The notes under the pieces: model-generated
Told to the model about the DNA's origin: nothing
The model's input: only the letters and a program-made list of their open reading frames with translations
The model's database searches: none
DNA from: Sandaracinobacter neustonicus
GTDB taxonomy: Bacteria; Pseudomonadota; Alphaproteobacteria; Sphingomonadales; Sphingomonadaceae
Length of the DNA stretch: 64,000 bases
Direction: 5' to 3'
Assembly: GCF_006385875.1 (NCBI RefSeq)
Contig: NZ_VFSU01000017.1
Location: 62,001 to 126,000, forward strand
In this document: positions 8,199-15,177 of the stretch, one piece after another
Position numbering within the stretch: position 1 is the stretch's first letter
Layout: every line of letters begins with the position of its first letter
Position numbers and translations under genes: made by a program

Positions 8199-9059
8199 GT
8201 GAGGGCGCCGCATTTCTCGTTGCGCTATTTTTCCCCCGCGGCACCGCTGCGGGCATGGGTTTCCAGCTATTATGTGTTCGAAGCGGATGTGCCGGCGCTG
8301 ACCGATACACTGCGCGCTGAACTGCCGCAGGTGCGCTTCATGTATGCCGGGTCCGGCACGTTCAATTATGGCGACGGCCCGACGGTGCAGATGCCGCAGG
8401 CGGCGCTGTGCGGGCCGACGAACATCGCCGTGCACTTCCGCGCCAACGGGCCGCTCAGGATCTTCGGCGCGGGGCTGCTGCCTGCCGGCTGGGCGGCGCT
8501 GGTGGGCGCGGGGGCGAGCGAGTTTTCCGACCAGTTGATCGATCTGGAAGATGTCGCAGGCTCCGTGGCGCGCCGCGCGCTGCATCGCATGGGCGAAGCG
8601 CGCAGCCACCGGGAAGTGGTGGCTGCGGCCGATGCCTTCTTCCTGCTGCTTTCGATGCAGGCGAAGCCGCCGCCCATCTGGTTCACCCGCGCGGCGGATG
8701 AGTGGCTGGCGAATTCCATCAACCCGGATGTGAATGATCTGGTGAAGATGACGGGCATGTCCTCCCGCCAGATCGAGCGGCTGGCACTGCGGGTGTATGG
8801 GGCCAGCCCGAAGATGCTGTCGCGCAAATACAGGGCGCTGCAGGCGGCTGTGCGGCTGGGGCTGGACCCGGAGGCCGGGTGGGAGCAGGCGGCTGCCGGG
8901 GCCTTTTATGATCAATCGCATTTCATCCGCGATTTCAAGACGTTCGTGGGGATGACGCCCAACCAGTTCGCAGACAAGGACAGCCCGTGGATCACCCGGC
9001 TGACGATTGCGAAGCGGCAGAATCTGGTGACGATGCCGAAGCTTAACCTCGTGAGTTGA
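8199..9059 (+). CDS. AraC-family transcriptional regulator
   Basis: About 286 residues from a GTG at 8199 (MRAPHFSLRYFSPAAPLRAW), chosen because similarity to the family begins here; the open frame continues upstream to 8091. The N-terminal part (about 1-150) resembles the DUF6597-type sensor domain (SPAAPLRAWVSSYYVFEAD ... LCGPTNIAVHF), and the C-terminal part is an AraC helix-turn-helix (GMSSRQIERLALRVYGASPK; YDQSHFIRDFKTFVGMTPNQF). It is a cytoplasmic DNA-binding regulator of unknown ligand. The next gene, the terC homologue, starts 408 bp away after a terminator, so co-transcription is unlikely. Confidence 0.82.
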   Translation: MRAPHFSLRYFSPAAPLRAWVSSYYVFEADVPALTDTLRAELPQVRFMYAGSGTFNYGDGPTVQMPQAALCGPTNIAVHFRANGPLRIFGAGLLPAGWAALVGAGASEFSDQLIDLEDVAGSVARRALHRMGEARSHREVVAAADAFFLLLSMQAKPPPIWFTRAADEWLANSINPDVNDLVKMTGMSSRQIERLALRVYGASPKMLSRKYRALQAAVRLGLDPEAGWEQAAAGAFYDQSHFIRDFKTFVGMTPNQFADKDSPWITRLTIAKRQNLVTMPKLNLVS

Positions 9060-9158
9060 GGCTGAAGCCGGCTGCGATTAAGGCCAAGCCTTAATTCGCA
9101 GACTCGGCGCAAGCCCGGCCGGCTGAGACGGCGATCTCTATCGCCGGCCAGTCCGACG

Positions 9159-9186
9159 AGTCCGGCTTTGCCGGACTTCTTTCTTA
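9159..9186 (+). terminator. Rho-independent terminator after the AraC gene
   Basis: AGTCCGGC (9159-9166), loop TTT, GCCGGACT (9170-9177), then TCTTTCTT. It is 100 bp past the AraC stop on the same strand. Confidence 0.75.
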
Positions 9187-9374
9187 GCCCCTCAAACGCC
9201 GGGCGCTTCGCTTGGCTTTCCTCGCATTGGCTCGGGCGCGCAGTCGCGCTTGCGGCACTGCGCGCCGAGATCGCCGTGAGCGGACTCGCAGGCTTTGCCT
9301 GCGGCCGCGCCCCCCGCACCAAAGTCCCCCTTGAACCCATCCACTCCAAGCCTTAGCTTCCCAACAATTCCGGG

Positions 9375-9461
9375 CCCCTCTGGCCGCGCGGGCGCGCGCG
9401 GTGATGTCGGAAGCGCAGATGAGAATCGGCGCTGACGCGGCGCATGTGATGACCAGAGGGG
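9375..9461 (+). promoter_or_regulatory. Structured leader of the terC-family gene, able to occlude the ribosome site
   Basis: CCCCTCTGG (9375-9383) pairs perfectly over 9 bp with CCAGAGGGG (9453-9461), and the second arm is the Shine-Dalgarno sequence (AGAGGGGA), 6 bases before the ATG at 9468. Inside this outer stem lie a 7-bp hairpin CCGCGCG/CGCGCGG (9384-9401, loop GGCG) and a second one AGCGC/GCGCT (9412-9433). The arrangement, an outer P1-like stem enclosing two hairpins, looks like a regulatory RNA. TerC/Alx genes in other bacteria are often under yybP-ykoY manganese riboswitches, but the conserved loop sequences of that class were not recognised here. Confidence 0.5.
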
Positions 9462-9467
9462 ACGACC

Positions 9468-10454
9468 ATGGAATTTCTGACAGCCGCATGGCTGGGCACG
9501 CCGATATGGCTGTGGTTCAGCTTCTTCGGGATTGTGATCGCGCTGCTGGCGCTGGATCTGGGTGTGCTGAACCGGCACGATCATGAGATCGGCGTGGCGG
9601 AAAGCCTGAAGCTTTCGGCCTTCTACATCACGCTGGGGCTGGCCTTTGGCGGCTTCGTCTGGTGGCAACTGGGGCAGCAGGCCGCGATCGAATATGTAAC
9701 CGGCTTCGTGGTGGAAAAGAGCCTGGCGATGGACAATGTGTTCGTTATTGCCATGATCTTCTCTTATTTCGCAATTCCAAGGCTTTACCAGCACCGCGTG
9801 CTGTTCTGGGGCATTTTGGGGGTGATCCTGCTGCGCGGCCTGATGATCGGCTTCGGCGCGGCGATCATCAACCAATGGGCCTGGGTGCTCTATATCTTCG
9901 CCGCCTTCCTGATCTTCACGGGCATTCAGATGTGGCGCAACGCCGAACAGGACTATGACGTCGGCAATTCGCGCGTGCTGAAATGGGTGCGTCATCACCT
10001 GCCGGTGACAGACGATCTGCACGGCAATCACTTCTTCGTGAAGCAGCCCGACGCCAACGGAAAGCTCAGCACCTTCGTCACGCCGCTGTTCCTCGCGCTG
10101 GTGATGGTGGAATTTGTGGACGTGGTGTTCGCGCTGGATTCAGTGCCCGCGATTTTCGCCATCACCACCGATCCGTTCATCGTCTACACCTCCAACATCT
10201 TCGCGATCCTGGGGCTGCGCGCGCTCTATTTCGCGCTGGCGGCGATGGTGCACCGCTTCCACTATCTGAAATATGCGCTGGCCGTGCTGCTGGTGTTCAT
10301 CGGCTCGAAAATCTTCCTTGCGGACATGCTGGGACTGGCCGGCGGCAAGGTGCCGCCCAGCGTGAGCCTTGGCGTGACCTTTGCCATTCTGGCGAGCGGC
10401 GTGGGATACTCGCTGTGGAAAACGCGCGGCGATGGAGAGGTGGCCGGGCGGTGA
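9468..10454 (+). CDS. TerC/Alx-family integral membrane protein
   Basis: 328 residues with about nine hydrophobic segments. Family hallmarks are the acidic membrane motifs LDLGVLNRHDHEIGVAES near residue 25, EKSLAMDNVFVIAMIF near residue 85, and EFVDVVFALDSVPAIFAIT near residue 215. Alx/TerC proteins export metals, chiefly manganese, across the inner membrane or supply metal to exported proteins; the name recalls tellurite resistance, but no other ter gene is nearby. The ATG at 9468 follows AGAGGGGACGACC, whose ribosome site is the 3' arm of a long-range stem, so translation is probably controlled by leader folding. A tandem-hairpin repeat follows the stop. Confidence 0.92.
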   Translation: MEFLTAAWLGTPIWLWFSFFGIVIALLALDLGVLNRHDHEIGVAESLKLSAFYITLGLAFGGFVWWQLGQQAAIEYVTGFVVEKSLAMDNVFVIAMIFSYFAIPRLYQHRVLFWGILGVILLRGLMIGFGAAIINQWAWVLYIFAAFLIFTGIQMWRNAEQDYDVGNSRVLKWVRHHLPVTDDLHGNHFFVKQPDANGKLSTFVTPLFLALVMVEFVDVVFALDSVPAIFAITTDPFIVYTSNIFAILGLRALYFALAAMVHRFHYLKYALAVLLVFIGSKIFLADMLGLAGGKVPPSVSLGVTFAILASGVGYSLWKTRGDGEVAGR

Positions 10455-11014
10455 GGAGGCTCGGGGCGTCGCCGGATGGTGGCAGACGAGGTTTGAAGGG
10501 GCTCTGCCCCTTCACCCCGGCAGGGGCGTGACGCCCCTGCACCCCCTTAGTTTTTAGCCCGCTGCAAGGGAGTGGTTGGGGCCATCTGCTTGGCGCGAGG
10601 TTGCGGTTTGATTGCCTGCGGCGCTTTTGGGGGGGGCACTTTGCCTCTCCACGCCTCACCCCGGATCAAGTCGGGGGTGACGGTTGTGGTTCGTGGGGAG
10701 GGTGGAGGGTTTGTTCAGGGGCCTTCGACCCTTCGACAAGCTCAGAACTCAGGCTGAGCGGGTGGGTAGGTTGGGGAGTTTGGTGGATCAGGCCCGGCGT
10801 TGCTCCCCTCTCTCCACCTCTCTCCCCGGCGGGGAGAGAGAGCCACCTTGCGCCGCAGGCAATCGAATCTGATCACACCAACGGCACTGGAGTTTAGGCG
10901 CAACGCCAACTTTGAGGGTGCAGGGAAATCATTTCCCTGCCGGGTCCGGGCAGAGCCCGGCCGCCGGAGGCAAACAAAGCGGAGGGCCGAAGTGAAGCCC
11001 CCCTCAAACGCCGA
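10455..11014. repeat. Intergenic repeat mosaic between terC and the small exported protein gene
   Basis: Between two converging genes; no CDS. Contents in order: tandem hairpins (10492-10512 and 10520-10540) followed by CCCCCTTAGTTTTT, which probably terminate terC; the 14-mer ATTGCCTGCGGCGC (10611-10624); a half copy of the long palindrome (10657-10680); a CTTCGACAAGCTCAG-type box with a partial internal duplication (10724-10765); a GGGGAGAGAG box; the 14-mer reversed (10850-10863); and a further GCAGGG hairpin (10920-10940) followed by CCGGGCAGAGCCCGG. Confidence 0.8.
10492..10560 (+). terminator. Tandem-hairpin repeat acting as probable terC terminator
   Basis: The first hairpin is TGAAGGGGC, loop TCT, GCCCCTTCA; the second is GCAGGGGCG (10520-10528), loop TGA, CGCCCCTGC (10532-10540). 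CCCCCTTAGTTTTT follows. The same pair recurs downstream of the P-type ATPase gene at 58232-58279. Confidence 0.6.
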
Positions 11015-11320
11015 TCAATAAGGCCCCGGCCACACGTTCCGGCTGTTTTCGAACCCGAAGGTGGCCCAGCCCTTGTCGCCCAGCGGGACGGAGGTGACGC
11101 CGTAGATGCCGCGCGCGCCGCCGGTGCCGACCATGACGCCGACTTCGCCATGCGGGCGGCGGTCGATCAGGCGCGGGGAGTCTGTGGGGCTGGCGAGGTC
11201 GTCGGCGGTGTTTCCGGCGATCAGCGCCTCTTTCTGCGCGTCCGTCAGCGAGAGGGTGACGGGTTCGGCCTGCGCGGGAAGCGCGGCTGCCAGCAGCAGG
11301 GCCAAGAGCGGGGTTCGCAT
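11015..11320 (-). CDS. Small exported protein of unknown function
   Basis: 101 residues. The start at 11320 was chosen because MRTPLLALLLAAALPAQA is a textbook signal peptide; the frame opens seven codons earlier. The mature part has two visible pieces: a polar stretch around LTDAQKEALIAGNTADDL, and a C-terminal region RRPHGEVGVMVGTGGARGIY...SVPLGDKGWATFGFENS, whose alternating pattern suggests beta strands. It is the last gene of the xylose operon, 17 bp after the aldose epimerase, and would act in the periplasm. Similar small proteins appear in sphingomonads but no function was recalled. Confidence 0.65.
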   Translation of the reverse strand: MRTPLLALLLAAALPAQAEPVTLSLTDAQKEALIAGNTADDLASPTDSPRLIDRRPHGEVGVMVGTGGARGIYGVTSVPLGDKGWATFGFENSRNVWPGPY

Positions 11321-11337
11321 GAGGGCTGTTTCGAGGA

Positions 11338-12204
11338 TCACGGCTGAAGTCTGGATGAACCGGGGGCGGCCTGCAAGATGCGCATTTCGATGGAGAGCGT
11401 CTGGCCGGGGGCCAGCAGGTCCATGCCCTCGCGGTTGATGGCGTCTGGCAAATGGGTGACGGGTTCGGCGCAGAAGAAGTCTTCGCCGGGCGGGATATAG
11501 AGGTGGAGGCCGTCCGCGCCGGTGGCGCTGAGCAGGGTGGAGAGGCCGCCGCCGCCGCTGATGCGGGCCGGGCCGGTCCAGCCTTCGTGCGCGTTATCGA
11601 CAAGGCTGGGGCGGGTGAGGCTGTCGCCTTCGGCCCAGTTGCCGAAATGATCGGCGGGCACGCGGGCAAGCGGCAGTTGCGTGGCGTCGGCTGTCCATGC
11701 GGCGCTGAGGTTCGCCTGCAACCGGCTGTCCGGGAAGCGTGGGAAATAGGGGTGGAAGCCGAGGCCTGCGGGCACCGGCTCGTCTGCGAGGTTGCGGATG
11801 GAGAGCGAGGCGGATAGCCCGTCCGGCAGCAGGGCGAAACGTTGTTCGGCGTGGAAGGGCCATGGCCAGCCGTTGCCGCCGGGGTGCTTCAGGCTGAGGG
11901 TGGCGCTGGCGGCGGTGGCGTGGGTGACCTCCCACGCACGATGCCAGCCGACGCCGTGCAGGCTGTGCGGATGATCGCCGAAATTGGCGGACAGCAGCCA
12001 GCGGCGGCCGCCGAAGTTGAAGCTGCGCTGCGCGATGCGGTTCACATAGGGCAGCAGCGGAAAGCAGGCCGTTTGCAGCGGGTCTGTCGCGCCCGGTGGC
12101 GTGGGGCGCAGGATATCCCGGCCCTTGTGGCTAAGGCTGCCGATGCTGCCGCCAAGTTCGGGAAGCAGGGTCAGCTCCCATCCGTCGGCGGCGAGCGGGC
12201 GCAT
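11338..12204 (-). CDS. Aldose 1-epimerase (mutarotase) family protein
   Basis: 288 residues from ATG 12204, which overlaps the xylC stop by four bases (ATGA). Mutarotase features: NRIAQRSFNFGGRRW near residue 60, LHGVGWHRAWEV with the conserved active-site His near residue 85, and GLGFHPYFPRF with the second His near residue 150. It would interconvert the alpha and beta anomers of an aldose, here probably xylose or a xyloglucan sugar, supplying the anomer used by the xylose dehydrogenase. Coupling to xylC supports that role. No signal peptide is seen, so it is probably cytoplasmic. Confidence 0.85.
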   Translation of the reverse strand: MRPLAADGWELTLLPELGGSIGSLSHKGRDILRPTPPGATDPLQTACFPLLPYVNRIAQRSFNFGGRRWLLSANFGDHPHSLHGVGWHRAWEVTHATAASATLSLKHPGGNGWPWPFHAEQRFALLPDGLSASLSIRNLADEPVPAGLGFHPYFPRFPDSRLQANLSAAWTADATQLPLARVPADHFGNWAEGDSLTRPSLVDNAHEGWTGPARISGGGGLSTLLSATGADGLHLYIPPGEDFFCAEPVTHLPDAINREGMDLLAPGQTLSIEMRILQAAPGSSRLQP

Positions 12205-13082
12205 CAGGCCAGCCGGACGCCCGGTGTGGGCAGGCCGGGCACATCGACCCGGAAGCTGAACAGATTGCCCGCCAGCGGTTCGCGCGCGCGGCCCTCCGCA
12301 TCCAGATGCTTGGCGGCGGTGGTGGCAAAGGCGGTGCGCATGTCCGGGCCGCCCAGCGCGACCTTGGTGATAGAGCTGACGGGGAAGGTCACCGTTTCCA
12401 CCAACCTGCCGTCCGGCGCGTAGCGGCGGGCGCAGCCGCCGAAGAACAGGCCGACCCACAGATGGCCCTCGCTGTCGATGCTGGGGCCGTCCGGATAGCC
12501 TTCGGCCGGGTCGATATGCACGAACAGCCGGGAGGGACCGAGGCTGCCGTCGGCCAGAATGTCAGCGGCGAAGATGTCGCCGCCCAGCGTGTCCACATGA
12601 TAAAGGATGCGCCCGTCCGGGCTGACGGCGGGGCCGTTGGTGATGGGGATGGGGCCGGAGACGAGGTGCGTGCCGGAGCCATCATAGCGATAGAAATGGC
12701 CGGTGGCGGATTGCTCCACATTGTCCATCGTGCCGAACCACAGGCGGCCCTGCGGGTCCACCGTGGCGTCGTTCAGGCGGTTGGTTGGCAGGTGCGGTTC
12801 CGGATCTGCCAGCGGGGTGAAGCTGCCGTCTGCCGGATCGAACAGGTGCAGCCCGCCTTGCAGGCCCGCCACAAATGTTTTGGCACCCTCCACCGGCACG
12901 ATGAAGCCGATTTCTTGCGGCGCGGGCCAGCTGGCCCGCGCGCCGGTGGCCGGATCGAGCCGGTAGACCGCCTGTGTCTTGATGCAGACGAACCACAAAG
13001 CCTGATTGGCCGGATGCCATAGCGGGCCTTCCAGCAGCGGCGCGTTCAGCGCCCAGATGCTTTGCGGTTCACTTGCCGTCAT
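12204..13082 (-). CDS. xylC: Xylono-1,4-lactonase, SMP-30/gluconolactonase family (XylC-like)
   Basis: 292 residues. The start MTASEPQSIWAL at 13082 overlaps the stop of the upstream dehydrogenase gene by four bases, which decides it over a frame opening three codons earlier. It is a six-bladed propeller of the SMP-30 family: APLLEGPLWHP holds the metal-binding Glu, LNDATVDPQGRLWFGTMD and ITNGPAVSPDG hold further ligand and active-site Asn residues, and YPDGPSIDSEGHLWVG the conserved Asp. Its similarity to Caulobacter XylC and its place next to xylB imply hydrolysis of xylonolactone to xylonate in the oxidative xylose pathway. Confidence 0.85.
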   Translation of the reverse strand: MTASEPQSIWALNAPLLEGPLWHPANQALWFVCIKTQAVYRLDPATGARASWPAPQEIGFIVPVEGAKTFVAGLQGGLHLFDPADGSFTPLADPEPHLPTNRLNDATVDPQGRLWFGTMDNVEQSATGHFYRYDGSGTHLVSGPIPITNGPAVSPDGRILYHVDTLGGDIFAADILADGSLGPSRLFVHIDPAEGYPDGPSIDSEGHLWVGLFFGGCARRYAPDGRLVETVTFPVSSITKVALGGPDMRTAFATTAAKHLDAEGRAREPLAGNLFSFRVDVPGLPTPGVRLA

Positions 13083-13828
13083 CAGCGCCACCCTGCATCC
13101 ACGAAATAGCTGTGGCCGGTTATCAGCCGGGCGTCGTCAGAGGCAAGGAACAGCACCATGGCGGCGATATCGTCCGGCACCAGACGCCCCTTCAGGCATT
13201 GCGCGGCGACGATTTCGGCCTCGCCTTCGGGCGTGTACCATTTCAGTTGGCGCGGGGTGCGGACATTGCCGGGAATCACGCAGGTGGCGCGGATGCCGTC
13301 TGGCCCGAGTTCGCGCGCGAGGCTGCGAGTGAGGCCTTCGATCCCGGCCTTGCAGGTCTGGTAGAGCGTCAGTTCCTCCAGCCCCAGATGCCATGAGATG
13401 GAGCCGAGGTTGATGATCGCGCCTGCGCCCTTTGCGCGCATCGCCGGGATCACCGCCTGTGCGCAGAAGAACATATGCTTCAGATTCACCGCGATGCGGT
13501 TGTCCCAATAGGCTTCGTCGACATCGCCGATGCTGTGGCGGTCATCGTTGGCGGCATTGTTCACCAATATGTCGAAGCCGCCCTGTTGCTGCAGGCGGGC
13601 GATGGCGGCCTGCAGCGCGGCGATATCGGTGAGATCCAGCTGCTCGAAGCGAGGCTTGCCACCCAGTTGCCGCACCAGCGCTTCGGAGTCTTCCCGGGCG
13701 ATGTCGAAGAAGGTCACGTCCGCGCCCTGCGCCATAAAGCCTTCCACCAGCCCCGCGCCGATGCCGGAACCGCCGCCGGTGATCAGCACCCGCTTGCCAG
13801 ACAAGCTGGGATAGACGGCCCGGCTCAT
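13082..13828 (-). CDS. xylB: D-xylose 1-dehydrogenase, SDR family (XylB-like)
   Basis: 248 residues from ATG 13828 (MSRAVYPSLSGKRVLITGGG), which overlaps the xylX stop by four bases; the frame opens 18 codons earlier without similarity. It has the SDR cofactor motif TGGGSGIG, the NNAANDDRH strand, catalytic Ser in SISWHLGLEE and the YxxxK motif YQTCK. The sequence is strikingly like Caulobacter XylB over its whole length, including AQCLKGR and the C-terminal YFVDAGWR. It would oxidise xylose to xylonolactone with NAD+, the first step of the Weimberg-type pathway. Confidence 0.88.
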   Translation of the reverse strand: MSRAVYPSLSGKRVLITGGGSGIGAGLVEGFMAQGADVTFFDIAREDSEALVRQLGGKPRFEQLDLTDIAALQAAIARLQQQGGFDILVNNAANDDRHSIGDVDEAYWDNRIAVNLKHMFFCAQAVIPAMRAKGAGAIINLGSISWHLGLEELTLYQTCKAGIEGLTRSLARELGPDGIRATCVIPGNVRTPRQLKWYTPEGEAEIVAAQCLKGRLVPDDIAAMVLFLASDDARLITGHSYFVDAGWR

Positions 13829-14958
13829 GCGCGCGCGCCTTGCGGAAGCTGCGCCATGAAGGCGCGAATGCCGATCGTCCACGGCGGCGCGTCGGCGCTT
13901 GTCACCACCCGGTTGCGAAGCAGGCCCAGCTTCGGCGAGCGGATTTCCACGATGTCCCCTACCTTGTGCGTAAAGCCGCGGCCGGGATCGTCACGATCCT
14001 GCACGGGCGCAAACAGGGTGCCGAGGAACAGTGCAAAACCATCGGGATATTGATGCTCAGACAGCGTCTGCTTCACCAGATCCAGCGGATCGCGGCTGAT
14101 CTGCCGCATGGAGCTATGCCCTTCCAGCCGATAGCCTTCCGGGCCTTCGATCAGCAGGTCCAGTTCGGCGGCGCGCACATCGTCCATGCCGAAGCCCGCA
14201 TCGAACAGGCGGATGAAGGGGCCGATTGCGCAGGAGGCGTTGTTGTCTTTCGCCTTGCCCAGCAACAGGGCGCTGCGGCCTTCGAAATCGCGCAAATTCA
14301 CATCATTGCCCAGCGTCGCGCCCACGGTTTCGCCGCGCGCGTTCACCGCCAGCACCACTTCGGGTTCCGGGTTGTTCCACGACGAATCCGAGCGGATGCC
14401 GATATCCGCGCCCCAGCCGACGGTGGAGAGCACCGGGGCCTTGGTGAACACCTCTGCATCCGGGCCGATGGCGACCTCCAGATATTGCGACCACATGCCC
14501 GCTTCGATCAGCGCCTCTTTCAGGCGGCGGGCCGGTTCGGTGCCGGGCACCACAGAGCGGATGCCGTCGCCCACCTGATCTTCCAGCCCGGCACGGATTT
14601 CGGCGGCGCGGGCATAATCGCCGCGCGCCCGTTCCTCGATCACCCGCTCGATGGCGGACAGGGCGAAGGTGACGCCGCAGGCCTTCACGCATTGGAGATC
14701 GAAGGGGGAGAGCAGGCGAGGGCCGGGGCCGTCGCCCACGATCAGCTCCTCCACAGCGCAAAGGCGCGGACCCTGGGCCGTGGCAGGCGACTCGAGATCG
14801 AGCAGATCCGACATGGTGGGCGCGGTCGCGGATACATCGAAGACCTGCCCGTCGCGCACCAGCACGGGGACCGGCCCGGACGCCAGCGCGACACGGCCCG
14901 CCAATGTGGCCTGCGCATGATCCTCCGGCAGCGCCGATGGCGCGAACGGGATGCTCAC
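13825..14958 (-). CDS. xylX: 2-keto-3-deoxy-D-xylonate dehydratase, FAH family (XylX-like)
   Basis: 377 residues beginning at a GTG (14958) with a strong ribosome site GAGGGAGGAA about 8 bases upstream. The C-terminal half is a fumarylacetoacetate-hydrolase fold: NNPEPEVVLAVNARGE and GNDVNLRDFEGRSALLLGKAKD contain the metal-binding acids, and GFTHKVGDIVEIRSPKLG closes the domain. The N-terminal part (LPEDHAQATLAGRV) resembles Caulobacter XylX. It would dehydrate 2-keto-3-deoxy-xylonate to alpha-ketoglutarate semialdehyde. It heads the operon xylX-xylB-xylC-epimerase-small protein. The two remaining pathway genes, xylonate dehydratase and semialdehyde dehydrogenase, are not in this window. Confidence 0.85.
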   Translation of the reverse strand: MSIPFAPSALPEDHAQATLAGRVALASGPVPVLVRDGQVFDVSATAPTMSDLLDLESPATAQGPRLCAVEELIVGDGPGPRLLSPFDLQCVKACGVTFALSAIERVIEERARGDYARAAEIRAGLEDQVGDGIRSVVPGTEPARRLKEALIEAGMWSQYLEVAIGPDAEVFTKAPVLSTVGWGADIGIRSDSSWNNPEPEVVLAVNARGETVGATLGNDVNLRDFEGRSALLLGKAKDNNASCAIGPFIRLFDAGFGMDDVRAAELDLLIEGPEGYRLEGHSSMRQISRDPLDLVKQTLSEHQYPDGFALFLGTLFAPVQDRDDPGRGFTHKVGDIVEIRSPKLGLLRNRVVTSADAPPWTIGIRAFMAQLPQGARA

Positions 14959-14981
14959 CTTATTATTCCTCCCTCAATTAT

Positions 14982-14995
14982 TGATAGCGCTACCA
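14982..14995. promoter_or_regulatory. LacI-family operator box upstream of xylX
   Basis: TGATAGCGCTACCA is a near-palindrome around GCGC, the form bound by LacI/GalR regulators and very close to the Caulobacter XylR motif (TGTTAGCGCTACCA). It ends 24 bp from the xylX GTG, so a bound repressor would block the promoter or transcription start. Confidence 0.75.
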
Positions 14996-15113
14996 TCGAC
15001 TGTCTCGATCCGCAAGGGCGCGCGGGTTTGCTGGCGGCTGTGGACAGGAAAATCCGCCGGGTTGCCCGGATGGGGCCAGATGGGGGGTTGGCGCGCGCGT
15101 TTGTCCGTGCCAA

Positions 15114-15127
15114 TGTTAGCGCAACCA
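15114..15127. promoter_or_regulatory. Second LacI-type box, upstream of the GH3 gene
   Basis: TGTTAGCGCAACCA matches 12 of 14 positions of the box at 14982-14995 and lies 50 bp before the GH3 start. With one box near each divergent gene, the same xylose-responsive repressor probably controls both. Confidence 0.6.
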
Positions 15128-15177
15128 TTCGCGCAGGAGCAAACCATCCGCGCGAATCCGGTTGGGGAGAGACTTGA

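Noticed and set aside
9375-9461. Naming the terC leader as a yybP-ykoY manganese riboswitch
   Set aside because: The gene family suggests it, but the conserved loop sequences of that class were not seen; only a structured leader is claimed.
13828-13882. Upstream start for xylB giving an 18-residue extension
   Set aside because: The ATGA overlap with xylX and the match to Caulobacter XylB both place the start at 13828.
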